Under the pieces are notes generated by a model, which saw only the letters and a program-made list of their open reading frames with translations, ran no database searches and was not told where the DNA came from. The translations under genes and the position numbers were made by a program. A DNA stretch of 47,352 nt from CAYLYU01 sp964501925. GTDB lineage: Bacteria > Pseudomonadota > Zetaproteobacteria > Mariprofundales > Mariprofundaceae. Positions 1 to 7,511 of the stretch are shown here, piece after piece; position 1 is the stretch's first letter, and each line of letters opens with the position of its first letter. Where the stretch lies: contig CAZCTM010000015.1 in NCBI GenBank assembly GCA_964501925.1, forward strand, positions 1 through 47,352. Direction: 5' to 3'.

Positions 1-86
1 GCATCGAAAATGGCATCACGGTCTTCACCAAAGAGGTAATAAAACGATCTCTCGGCCGAGAGAAGACTGGCAGGATGGAGCTTCAT
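1..86 (-). CDS. holA: DNA polymerase III delta subunit, N-terminal fragment
   Basis: Only the first 28 or so codons are in the window; the gene runs off the left edge. The ATG at 86-84 opens a frame reading MKLHPASLL..FYYLFGEDRDAI, which fits the start of the clamp-loader delta subunit, where an early hydrophobic strand is followed by a G(E/D)xxxL-type turn. The assignment rests mainly on position: leuS, lptE and holA in that order is a very common proteobacterial arrangement, and this frame starts 9 bases after the lptE stop. Delta opens the beta sliding clamp during replication. The fragment is too short to prove the family. Confidence 0.6.
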   Translation of the reverse strand, partial: MKLHPASLLSAERSFYYLFGEDRDAIFD

Positions 87-95
87 GCCGGCATC

Positions 96-587
96 TCAGA
101 ACCCGGAAGATAGCCTTGACCAGGCCTCTCTTGCCCACTGTTTCCGCAGATCCTCCGTCACACGCTCTCGCGAAGCCTCAATACTGGCCGGTCCACCTTC
201 CGCGAAAACATCGCCCTGAACCTGGATCAGCCCGCTGGACCAGAGTCGTTTACCCGCTCGCCAAAGGGCAAGCTCTGCGCGTAAGGTATAGTTATAGGCA
301 ATGGCAATGCCGGTGACATCAAAGGCGACCGGCCTGAATGATTCACGGACGCGTCCAATCCTGAGTTCGGCATCGGCTCCAGCATTCTCAACAATCCGAT
401 ACTCTCGCCCCTTCGCAAGCAGGTGGCGATGAAATACGGGGATCATGGGCCGGGCATCCTCTCCTTCGGCAATGATCGTCAGCGAATGCACATCCGGCGG
501 GATAACCCCTTCGGACTGGCCAGCCAGATGATAACCGCACGAAACCAGGAACACCGCGGCCAGAAAGGTCAGTGGACCAGGCCTCAT
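96..587 (-). CDS. lptE: LPS-assembly lipoprotein LptE
   Basis: A 163-residue lipoprotein. The N-terminus is a short signal peptide (MRPGPLTFLAAVFLVSCGY) with lipobox VSC at about residues 15-17, so the mature protein starts with a lipidated Cys. LptE plugs the LptD beta-barrel in the outer membrane and helps insert lipopolysaccharide. The length, the CGYxL start of the mature part and the alternating-strand pattern fit the family. The start codon overlaps the leuS stop (ATGA), so the two genes are translationally coupled, and holA follows after 9 bases. The family diverges strongly in sequence, so the call leans on the lipobox, size and synteny. Confidence 0.9.
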   Translation of the reverse strand: MRPGPLTFLAAVFLVSCGYHLAGQSEGVIPPDVHSLTIIAEGEDARPMIPVFHRHLLAKGREYRIVENAGADAELRIGRVRESFRPVAFDVTGIAIAYNYTLRAELALWRAGKRLWSSGLIQVQGDVFAEGGPASIEASRERVTEDLRKQWAREAWSRLSSGF

Positions 588-3046
588 CGCGGACGTACGA
601 CCAGATTAAGCAACCGGTTTGGCACCAGGATGGTTTTGATCAACTGCTGACCTTCAAGCCATCGATCAAGTTTTGGGTTCGATCTGACCTCCGCAAGGGC
701 AGTTTCCTGATCACAATCGGGGGGGACAAGGATTTCACCGCGTTTCTTGCCGTTGACCTGGACGACCAGTTCGATTCTCTCGCGGGCAAGGGCGGCCTCA
801 TCAACCTGTGGCCAGGGAGAAACCACGGCCATACCCGGCAAACGAAGTCGCTCATGACATTCACTGGCAAAATGGGGCACGAAAGGTGTCAGCATGGTTA
901 CCAGGGCCTCCACACCCTCCAGGAAAACACATTCATCCGAATCCGACTCCGGTGTGAATGCGTGCAGATTGTTGCTCAGCTCCATCAGTGCTGCTATGGC
1001 GACATTAAAGGCAAAACCATGTTCAAAGGCATGCGTGACCCTTTGAATGGTGCCGTGGATTTGGCGTCTTAATTCCCTGGCCCGTGTTGTCTTTTCATGG
1101 CCGCTCCTGATTCGCACACCCGGATCGGCCTTGTCAATGAGGCGCCAGACCCGGTGGAGGAAGCGGTAGGCCCCCTCCACGCCGGCATCCGACCATTCGA
1201 GATCCTTTTCGGGAGGCGCTGCAAACAGGATAAACAGGCGGGCGGTATCGGCCCCATATTGATCAATGATTGCCGAAGGATCGACCGTATTGCCCTTGGA
1301 CTTGCTCATCTTGGTGCCGTCCTTGAGGACCATGCCCTGGGTGAGCAAATGAGCGAACGGCTCATTCCCCACGCTCAGGCCCTCATCGCGCAACAGCTTG
1401 TGAAAGAAGCGGGCATACAGCAGATGCAGAACCGCATGCTCCACACCCCCGATGTACTGATCGACTGGCAGCCAGCGCCTTACCTTCTCAATGTCAAGCA
1501 TGGCCTCGCGTGTGTCCGGGCAGGTGTAGCGCTCCATGTACCAGGAAGACTCCATAAAGGTGTCAAAGGTGTCCGTTTCCCGCTTGGCCGCCTTGCCACA
1601 CCGGGGGCAGTTTACGTGCACAAATTCCTTGCAGCTTACCAGTGGTGATGCGCCACCCTTCGGCCTCAGTCCTTCGGGCAACTTCACCGGCAGATCATCT
1701 TCCGGCACCGGTACAATGCCACACTGACCGCAATGAATAACCGGAATAGGGGCGCCCCAGTAACGTTGACGTGAAACCAGCCAGTCACGAAGCCTGTACT
1801 GGACCCGTGCCTTCCCCTTTCCGTATTTTTGCAGCCAATCCGTGATGGCCACCTTGGCCTCCCCGGAAGACAGGCCGGTAAACTCGCCTGAATCAATGAG
1901 CATACCGGGTTCCTCAAAGGCCTGCTCCAGACGGTCAACCCTGGCAGCCTTCTCCGAAGTGATCACCTGCCTGATGGGCAGCCCATATTTGCTGGCAAAC
2001 TCGAAGTCGCGTTGATCATGGGCAGGTACGCACATGACGGCACCCGTGCCATAAGACATGAGGACAAAATTGGCCACCCACACCGGAATCTCCTCGCCAC
2101 TGACGGGATGGACAGCCGTCAAGCCTGTTGGCATGCCCTGTTTTTCCATGCTGGCCAGATCTGCTTCCTTGGTGGATATCTGGGCACACTCGTCCAGAAA
2201 TCTCCTGAGCCGCTCATTATTTTCCGCCGCTTTCCGGGCCAGGGGATGCGCCGGAGCCAGGGCCATATAGGTTACACCCATCAGGGTATCCACCCGGGTG
2301 GTAAAAATATTCAGATGCTCGCTTTCTCCCTTGATCCTGAATGACACCTCCGTGCCGGTGGATCGACCGATCCAGTTCCTCTGCATTTCCTTGACCCGTT
2401 CCGGCCAGCCATCCAGATCATCCAGATCGGTGAGCAGCTCTTCGGCATAATCCGTAATCCGCAGAAACCACTGAGACAGGTTCTTCCTGACCACAGCCTT
2501 GTTGCAACGCCAGCAGCAACCGTCCACAACCTGTTCGTTGGCAAGCACCGTATGGCAGTGCCCGCACCAGTTCACTTCCGCATCCGCGCGGTAGGCCAGC
2601 CCTTTTTCCAGAAGCCGGATAAACAGCCATTGTTCCCACCGGTAGTAGTCGGGATCGCAGGTTGCCAGTTCCCTCGACCAGTCGTAGGACAATCCAAGCC
2701 GTTTCAGCTGGGAACGCATGTGATCGATATTGGCACGCGTCCATTCCGCAGGCGGGATGTCCCGTTCAATGGCGGCATTCTCAGCAGGCAGGCCAAAGGC
2801 ATCCCATCCCATGGGATGAAGGACCTCGAATCCCTGCATGCGTTTGTAACGGGCAACCGCATCACCCAAACAGTAGTTACGAACATGCCCCATATGGAGC
2901 TGGCCGGACGGGTATGGAAACATCACAAGACAGTAATACTTTTTGCGCTTTTCCTCTGGAAGATCACTGGCCGTATCAATGCCGGCTTCTTGCCATATGT
3001 TTTGCCATTTGGTTTCAATTGCCTGTGCTTCGTAACGCTTGGACAC
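584..3046 (-). CDS. leuS: leucyl-tRNA synthetase
   Basis: A class I aminoacyl-tRNA synthetase that charges tRNA-Leu. It shows the HIGH-type motif HMGH near residue 51, the KMSKSKGN loop near residue 600, a long editing (CP1) insertion and a zinc-type cysteine cluster (CGHC..CCWRC). I chose GTG at 3046, which gives MSKRYEAQAIETKWQ, the usual LeuRS start. A good ribosome site (AAGGAG) lies 9 bases upstream of it. An in-frame ATG at 3091 would add 15 low-complexity Ser/Lys residues and looks wrong. The product is about 820 residues, normal for bacterial LeuRS. It is coupled to lptE by a 4-base overlap. Confidence 0.97.
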   Translation of the reverse strand: MSKRYEAQAIETKWQNIWQEAGIDTASDLPEEKRKKYYCLVMFPYPSGQLHMGHVRNYCLGDAVARYKRMQGFEVLHPMGWDAFGLPAENAAIERDIPPAEWTRANIDHMRSQLKRLGLSYDWSRELATCDPDYYRWEQWLFIRLLEKGLAYRADAEVNWCGHCHTVLANEQVVDGCCWRCNKAVVRKNLSQWFLRITDYAEELLTDLDDLDGWPERVKEMQRNWIGRSTGTEVSFRIKGESEHLNIFTTRVDTLMGVTYMALAPAHPLARKAAENNERLRRFLDECAQISTKEADLASMEKQGMPTGLTAVHPVSGEEIPVWVANFVLMSYGTGAVMCVPAHDQRDFEFASKYGLPIRQVITSEKAARVDRLEQAFEEPGMLIDSGEFTGLSSGEAKVAITDWLQKYGKGKARVQYRLRDWLVSRQRYWGAPIPVIHCGQCGIVPVPEDDLPVKLPEGLRPKGGASPLVSCKEFVHVNCPRCGKAAKRETDTFDTFMESSWYMERYTCPDTREAMLDIEKVRRWLPVDQYIGGVEHAVLHLLYARFFHKLLRDEGLSVGNEPFAHLLTQGMVLKDGTKMSKSKGNTVDPSAIIDQYGADTARLFILFAAPPEKDLEWSDAGVEGAYRFLHRVWRLIDKADPGVRIRSGHEKTTRARELRRQIHGTIQRVTHAFEHGFAFNVAIAALMELSNNLHAFTPESDSDECVFLEGVEALVTMLTPFVPHFASECHERLRLPGMAVVSPWPQVDEAALARERIELVVQVNGKKRGEILVPPDCDQETALAEVRSNPKLDRWLEGQQLIKTILVPNRLLNLVVRPR

Positions 3047-3137
3047 CGACTCTTTCTCCTTGGAGGATCTGGACGTGGATGATGCTGGCAATCAGCCAGA
3101 ATGAAAAGGGGAAAGCTGTTTTTCGCTGGTTCCGAAC

Positions 3138-3172
3138 AAAAAAACGGGCCAACCTTTTCAGGTTAACCCGTT
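3138..3172 (-). terminator. rho-independent terminator after rpoH
   Basis: A hairpin with arms AACGGG (3143-3148) and CCCGTT (3167-3172) has a second internal pairing AACCT/AGGTT. Read on the minus strand, it is followed by a run of seven T (3138-3144). It lies about 45 bases after the rpoH stop and before the leuS start, so it separates the two transcription units. Confidence 0.85.
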
Positions 3173-3214
3173 GTTCTCAATGGTGGACTAGGAATGCATT
3201 AAATCATCCCTGAT

Positions 3215-4042
3215 TCAGGCAAGCCGGGCCTTGATCTTCTGAAGGGCCCGGGCTTCCAGTTGACGCACCCGCTCAATTGAAATGCCCAGCTCGGCTGCCA
3301 ACTCCTTCAGACTGGCGGGAGTTTCGCTCAGATGCCGACGCCGGACAATCAGCTGATCACGAGCGGGCAATGTTGAAAGTGCGGCCATCAGACTTCGGTT
3401 CTGATAATTTCGCCAGTCCTCGGTCAGCACTTTCTGCTCCGGATCGGGCTCCGGAGAAGGAAGGGCTTCGACGAGGGCACGCCCCTCCTCGTCCGCATCT
3501 ATGGAGATATCACGTTGCAGGTAGGCATTGACCGCCTCCTGATAGGCATGTTCGCTGATGCCATAACGTTCCGCCACTTCCCCTCTGCCCTTTCCCTCCA
3601 TGGCTGCGATGGCTTCCTTCGCCCGTTTAAGGCCGGCAAAGATCTTCCGTTGCAGCTTGGTCGTTCCGACACGAACGATGCTCCAGCTTCGAAGAATAAA
3701 ATCATGGATGGCTGCCCGTATCCACCAGGAGGCATACGTAATCAGGCGGAAACCCCGATCCGGATCAAAGCGTTTCACGGCGTGCATCAAACCAATCGTG
3801 CCTTCCTGGACCAGATCCATTTCCGGCAAGCCGAAGTGCCTGTATTCACGGGCAATGGCAACCACGGAGTAAAGATTGGCACAGACCAGTGCCCTCGCTG
3901 CTTCGCGATCCCGATTCTCCCGCCAGCGCTTGGCCAGACGGTACTCTTCTTCTCGGCTCAAACGGGGGAATCGCCGGATCTCCCGACGAAACAGCGCCAG
4001 ACTCGACATGTCCAATGCAGGTGCAATCGCCATATTTCCCAT
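3215..4042 (-). CDS. rpoH: RNA polymerase heat-shock sigma factor (sigma-32 type)
   Basis: A 275-residue sigma-70-family protein of RpoH type. Visible parts are region 1.2/2.1 (about residues 25-65), the strongly conserved region 2.2-2.4 (DLVQEGTIGLMHAVKRFDP..GFRLITYASWWIRAAI, about 86-125), an RpoH-box-like QRKIFAGLKRAK (about 144-155), and region 4 with a helix-turn-helix (SLKELAAELGISIERVRQLE) near the C-terminus. It would direct transcription of chaperone and protease genes such as lon, clpPX and hslVU, all present in this window. The ATG at 4042 has a near-perfect ribosome site (AAGGAGG). A sigma-70 promoter and a CIRCE-like inverted repeat sit just upstream. The next upstream genes are ftsX and ftsE, the same neighbours as in gammaproteobacteria. 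Confidence 0.95.
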   Translation of the reverse strand: MGNMAIAPALDMSSLALFRREIRRFPRLSREEEYRLAKRWRENRDREAARALVCANLYSVVAIAREYRHFGLPEMDLVQEGTIGLMHAVKRFDPDRGFRLITYASWWIRAAIHDFILRSWSIVRVGTTKLQRKIFAGLKRAKEAIAAMEGKGRGEVAERYGISEHAYQEAVNAYLQRDISIDADEEGRALVEALPSPEPDPEQKVLTEDWRNYQNRSLMAALSTLPARDQLIVRRRHLSETPASLKELAAELGISIERVRQLEARALQKIKARLA

Positions 4043-4055
4043 ATCACCTCCTTCT

Positions 4056-4082
4056 TTAGCACTCCCACTCTCTAAGCGCTAA
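4056..4082. promoter_or_regulatory. CIRCE-like (HrcA) operator upstream of rpoH
   Basis: TTAGCACTC (4056-4064), nine spacer bases, then AAGCGCTAA (4074-4082). The CIRCE consensus bound by the HrcA repressor is TTAGCACTC-N9-GAGTGCTAA. The first arm matches perfectly and the second matches at 7 of 9 positions, with exactly the right spacer. It lies between the -10 element and the ribosome site of rpoH, where a repressor would act. That HrcA binds here is inference. Confidence 0.75.
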
Positions 4083-4084
4083 TT

Positions 4085-4113
4085 CTAGTAGCATAAACAG
4101 CAAATTTTGTCAA
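4085..4113 (-). promoter_or_regulatory. sigma-70-type promoter of rpoH
   Basis: On the minus strand, TTGACA (4113-4108), 17 bases, then TACTAG (4090-4085). The -35 is consensus and the spacing ideal; the -10 is fair. The promoter overlaps the last codons of ftsX, so rpoH has its own transcription start. The CIRCE-like repeat begins three bases after the -10. Confidence 0.7.
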
Positions 4114-4994
4114 ATGAATTCGCCCGAATCAGAGGGGATCCGGGCAGTTGCAATCACGGCCCCAAGGCACCCTATCAAGCCGCCTGAAGCCACTAAAGGC
4201 AGTACCAAGCCGACAGTATCCAGATGAACCTCGACAGAATCAAGCCACTTTCCCGAAACCATCACCAGGGGCCACAGCAGCAGCCATGATATCAGACCGG
4301 CGCCGGCGCCGAGTACAACCCCTTCGAGTATGAACGGCAAGCGAACAAACCACTCCCGTGCACCGAGCAGACGCATCAACCGGACTTCATCCGCCCGTGC
4401 AACAATGCTCATGCGAAGGGTGTTGGAAATAATCATCGCCATGGCAAGCACCATGACCAGGGTGGCATACATCAGGAGACGCTTGACATCCTGCAACCAG
4501 CGGTGGGCCTTACCAAGCGTTACCTCGCTTTCGTTGACCTCCCCACCAAAACGCTCAGATTCCCTTCTGATCTCATCGAACAACTGATCATCGGCATCCG
4601 GTGCAGGACTTATTTCAAGGCTCAGGGGAAGACGTCCTGCCAGCTCCGCATCACTCAGGCCGGTACCCCCCAGCCAGCCCTGTATCCATTCGACCGCCTT
4701 CTCCTGAGGTAGGACTTCTACTCCCTGCACCCCGGGAAGCTTGCGTAAACCTGCTGCCAGCTCATCCAGTCGCTCCCGAAGATCTGTGGACAGGTACACA
4801 TGGTATCGCACATCCTGCTGCCAGCCGCCCATCCACTGTTCGACGGCCTGCACACCAAGCCAGAAGGAAGCCGCCAGCCACAGGGCCACACTGACAATAA
4901 TCGAGGCCAGAAACTGATGGATACCAAAGGGAGGAAGATGAAATCCACCCGGCAGTCTGTATTTGACACCAGCGGGAAGCTTGACTTGCGGCAA
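4110..4994 (-). CDS. ftsX: cell division protein FtsX (ABC transporter-like membrane subunit)
   Basis: A 294-residue permease-like protein. The first membrane segment is near residues 28-48 (FLASIIVSVALWLAASFWL). A periplasmic domain follows, then three more segments in the last 140 residues, giving the FtsX topology. With FtsE it forms a divisome complex that activates periplasmic septal murein hydrolases. No ATG lies near the expected start. The TTG at 4994 is the only sensible initiator and comes 5 bases after the ftsE stop, so expression is probably coupled. The last codons carry the rpoH promoter. Confidence 0.92.
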   Translation of the reverse strand: MPQVKLPAGVKYRLPGGFHLPPFGIHQFLASIIVSVALWLAASFWLGVQAVEQWMGGWQQDVRYHVYLSTDLRERLDELAAGLRKLPGVQGVEVLPQEKAVEWIQGWLGGTGLSDAELAGRLPLSLEISPAPDADDQLFDEIRRESERFGGEVNESEVTLGKAHRWLQDVKRLLMYATLVMVLAMAMIISNTLRMSIVARADEVRLMRLLGAREWFVRLPFILEGVVLGAGAGLISWLLLWPLVMVSGKWLDSVEVHLDTVGLVLPLVASGGLIGCLGAVIATARIPSDSGEFI

Positions 4995-4999
4995 GAGAT

Positions 5000-5674
5000 T
5001 TACCCGGGGCTGAATTTGCCCGACCGGGCCAGAACGCCGGCGTGCAGATGAATCACCGGAGCCGGATGAGACCGGATCAGCAACACATCATGGGTGGCAA
5101 TGATCACCGTGGTTCCATGCCGATTCAGTGCCAGCAGGTAATCAAGGATCCTCCGGGCCGTTTCGATATCCAGGTTGCCCGTGGGTTCATCTGCAAGGAT
5201 CAGGGGGGGATTCGCACTCATGGCGCGGGCAATGGCGACCCTCTGTTGCTCTCCGCCGGAGAGGGCTTCCGGATAGGACCACATGCGATCCTCCAGACCG
5301 ACAAATCCAAGAACCTTGCGCACGCGGCCAACCAGACGATTGGCCTTCCACCCCTGAACCCTGAGCGGCAACGCCACATTTTCGAAAACGGTCCGTCGAT
5401 CAAGCAATTTATGATCCTGGAAAATGATGCCAATATGACGCCTCAGCCGTTGAACCTGCCGCCGTGAGGCCTTCCTCATGTCCGTCCCCTGGATCTCAAG
5501 CCAGCCCGACGTGGGACGCACACCTCCATAAAACGTTTTCAGCAATGAAGACTTGCCCGCCCCGCTTTCACCCGTGAGGTAATAAAAACCCCCTCTGGCA
5601 ATGTCCAAGGTAATGCCCGCAAGGGCTGTCCTCCCTGTTGGGTAGCGGAGCATGAGCTGACGCATGTGGATCAC
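5000..5674 (-). CDS. ftsE: cell division ATP-binding protein FtsE
   Basis: A 224-residue ABC ATPase that partners FtsX at the septum. Walker A is GESGAGKSS (about residues 35-43), the signature is LSGGEQQRVAIARA, Walker B is LILADEPTGNLD, and a switch His lies in ATHD near residue 200. I used the GTG at 5674, which gives MIHMRQLMLRYPTGRTAL and aligns with the usual FtsE start; an ATG three codons later is an alternative. It is transcribed with ftsX and is divergent from the zinc-ribbon gene at 5758. Confidence 0.95.
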   Translation of the reverse strand: MIHMRQLMLRYPTGRTALAGITLDIARGGFYYLTGESGAGKSSLLKTFYGGVRPTSGWLEIQGTDMRKASRRQVQRLRRHIGIIFQDHKLLDRRTVFENVALPLRVQGWKANRLVGRVRKVLGFVGLEDRMWSYPEALSGGEQQRVAIARAMSANPPLILADEPTGNLDIETARRILDYLLALNRHGTTVIIATHDVLLIRSHPAPVIHLHAGVLARSGKFSPG

Positions 5675-5757
5675 AGAGGAAGCCTAACCACGGCCTGAAC
5701 CGGTGTCAGCCTCCAAACGCGCTTGCAAACCTGATTCCGATCGCCAGCATAAAGATC

Positions 5758-6633
5758 ATGCGTGTGCGCTGTCCCGATTGTCGTTCAGTCTATGAAATCG
5801 ATCTTGAGGATGAGGATGTCATTCTTGTTTGTCATCGCTGCCAGGCTGAATTTGAGCCGGATGGCAAGACCATCATCAAGACCGAACCCGATCAAACCGG
5901 AACTCGAATCCAGCCTGCCGAATCAGATGCCCAAGTAGCGCTCGATCAGCAAACCTACCGGGAGGAACTGGAAGATTTGCCCCCCGAACCGTCCATCGAC
6001 CGGGACGACTCCTCCCCTGAGGAGAACCATCCTCCCGAAGACAAGGGTGGGAGCGTTATCTCCACCGAAGAATCTGACACGGAAACGCCGCTTACCACGC
6101 CTGTCGAAGATCAGGGAAGGTGGAGGAGGACCGCTTTCAGACCTGGATGGAAGGCATTGATCGCGGCATTCATCATTTTTTCGGGGCTGTGGCTGACCGT
6201 GGACACCTGGATGGAAAAGCCGTGGACGCGCAGCTTCCTGCTCAACAGCGGTTTCAAAAGCCGGGTTCTGCACAAGGACTGGCAAATCCTTCCGGACTAC
6301 GTGCAGGCCCAATGGGTGGTCCGACGTGATCAGAGCCTGGTCCTGGTGATCAAGGGAAAGGTGGAAAACCTGCTGCAAAGCACGCTTCCTCCCCCTGCCA
6401 TCAAGGTTTCAATGTATGCGGACGAGGTGCCCGATAAGGCCCTGAAGGAATTCACATGGTTCATGACCCTTCAGCCGATGGGAGATGCCATCCAGCGCTC
6501 ACCGTACATCCCGCCACCCGAAAACACGCTGCCGGTGTTGCCCGGCGGTGCGAGAGAATTCACCATGGTTCTGGAAGATGTTCCTGCCGGAGCCACCCGG
6601 TTTTCGTTGGATGCCGTACCCAGACAACCCTGA
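5758..6633 (+). CDS. zinc-ribbon, single-pass membrane protein (MJ0042/DUF3426 type)
   Basis: A 291-residue protein of unknown function. The N-terminus has a zinc ribbon (CPDC at residues 5-8, CHRC near 27-30) of the kind called MJ0042-type. An acidic, Pro/Glu-rich linker runs from about 40 to 120, one membrane span is near 138-155 (LIAAFIIFSGLWLTV), and a C-terminal beta-rich domain resembles DUF3426 in layout. The likely topology is a cytoplasmic zinc ribbon and a periplasmic C-terminal domain. It is transcribed away from ftsE. The ribosome site is weak. No partner or reaction can be named. Confidence 0.75.
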   Translation: MRVRCPDCRSVYEIDLEDEDVILVCHRCQAEFEPDGKTIIKTEPDQTGTRIQPAESDAQVALDQQTYREELEDLPPEPSIDRDDSSPEENHPPEDKGGSVISTEESDTETPLTTPVEDQGRWRRTAFRPGWKALIAAFIIFSGLWLTVDTWMEKPWTRSFLLNSGFKSRVLHKDWQILPDYVQAQWVVRRDQSLVLVIKGKVENLLQSTLPPPAIKVSMYADEVPDKALKEFTWFMTLQPMGDAIQRSPYIPPPENTLPVLPGGAREFTMVLEDVPAGATRFSLDAVPRQP

Positions 6634-6675
6634 TCCACCGTGCCATCCGCCTGCATCCGGGGTCTTCACCATGGC

Positions 6676-7164
6676 TTACATGTCAATCGCAGAGTCGATC
6701 AGCGCCACGGCCATGGCTGCAATACCCTCCTTGCGGCCGGTAAAGCCCAGAAACTCCGTGGTGGTGGCCTTGACGTTGACGGATCCTGACTCGACCTGCA
6801 ACACCCTTGCCAGATTTTCGCGCATGGCCTGGATATAGGGGGCCATCTTCGGCTCCTGGGCGACGATGGTGGCATCCACGTTCACCACTCTCCAGCCTTC
6901 GTCTGCCAGCCCCTGAACAACCTCCATGAGCAGAACCAGACTGTCGGCATCCTTGAACGCCGGATTGCAGTCCGGGAAGAGCCTGCCAATGTCGCCCCGG
7001 CCACTTGCCCCCAGAAGGGCATCAATCACGGCATGTGTGAGCACATCCGCATCGGAATGTCCGGCCAGACCGACGGGTGAAGGGATGTTCACGCCTGCAA
7101 GAATGAGACGGCGACGCGCCGCAAAGGCGTGCACATCAAACCCTTGTCCAATCCGTATGCTCAT
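6676..7164 (-). CDS. ispF: 2-C-methyl-D-erythritol 2,4-cyclodiphosphate synthase
   Basis: A 162-residue enzyme of the non-mevalonate (MEP) isoprenoid pathway, forming the cyclic diphosphate intermediate. The metal-site motif GFDVH lies at residues 8-12. The signature SDADVLTHAVIDALLGA (about 37-53), FPD and the substrate loop TTTEFLGFTGRKEGIA near the C-terminus are all intact. The length is typical. ispD, often adjacent or fused to ispF, is here 4.6 kb away at 11781-12482. Confidence 0.96.
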   Translation of the reverse strand: MSIRIGQGFDVHAFAARRRLILAGVNIPSPVGLAGHSDADVLTHAVIDALLGASGRGDIGRLFPDCNPAFKDADSLVLLMEVVQGLADEGWRVVNVDATIVAQEPKMAPYIQAMRENLARVLQVESGSVNVKATTTEFLGFTGRKEGIAAMAVALIDSAIDM

Positions 7165-7511
7165 GTCGCCATCCCCTGGAGAGGTCGGTCTGTCCCCGAA
7201 ACAACATGGTCAGTGATCCACGTCTCAGCAAAAGATAACCGTGGGAGCTATCCTGGCAACCCCTACCCACGTAGCAATGGAGCAGGAAAACGGCGTTTCA
7301 GGCATAAAATATGCCTGTCGCTTTCGTAAAAGTCGCAAACTCGGCATGGAGAAACCGGGAGCATGCCAAAGCAGCCACGATGTACTAGTGTTTTGACTTG
7401 CCCGGAATGCCCATGGATGGGCGGGTGCAACATTCGCAATGAGAGGCTGCCTTGAACCCTGTTCCGAATTCTGCCGACGGAAAATAATCCCCAGGTTTTC
7501 GGGTACGTGCT
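7165..7511. other. hairpin-rich intergenic region upstream of the sensor kinase
   Basis: 347 bases without a convincing gene. Visible structure includes CGTGGG..CCCACG (about 7231-7271), a palindrome CAGGCATA-AAA-TATGCCTG (7299-7317), GGCATG..CATGCC (7343-7367) with a 13-base loop, and GCCCAT-GG-ATGGGC (7409-7422). On the plus strand these would all lie in the leader of the kinase gene. I compared them by eye with c-di-GMP, TPP, cobalamin and SAM aptamers and found no match. The function is unknown. Confidence 0.5.

Noticed and set aside
7165..7511. Possible c-di-GMP (GEMM), TPP or cobalamin riboswitch before the kinase or ispF
   Set aside because: Short matches such as CGCAAA, GGTAGGGG and GCTGAGA occur, but the other required blocks and their order are missing on both strands.
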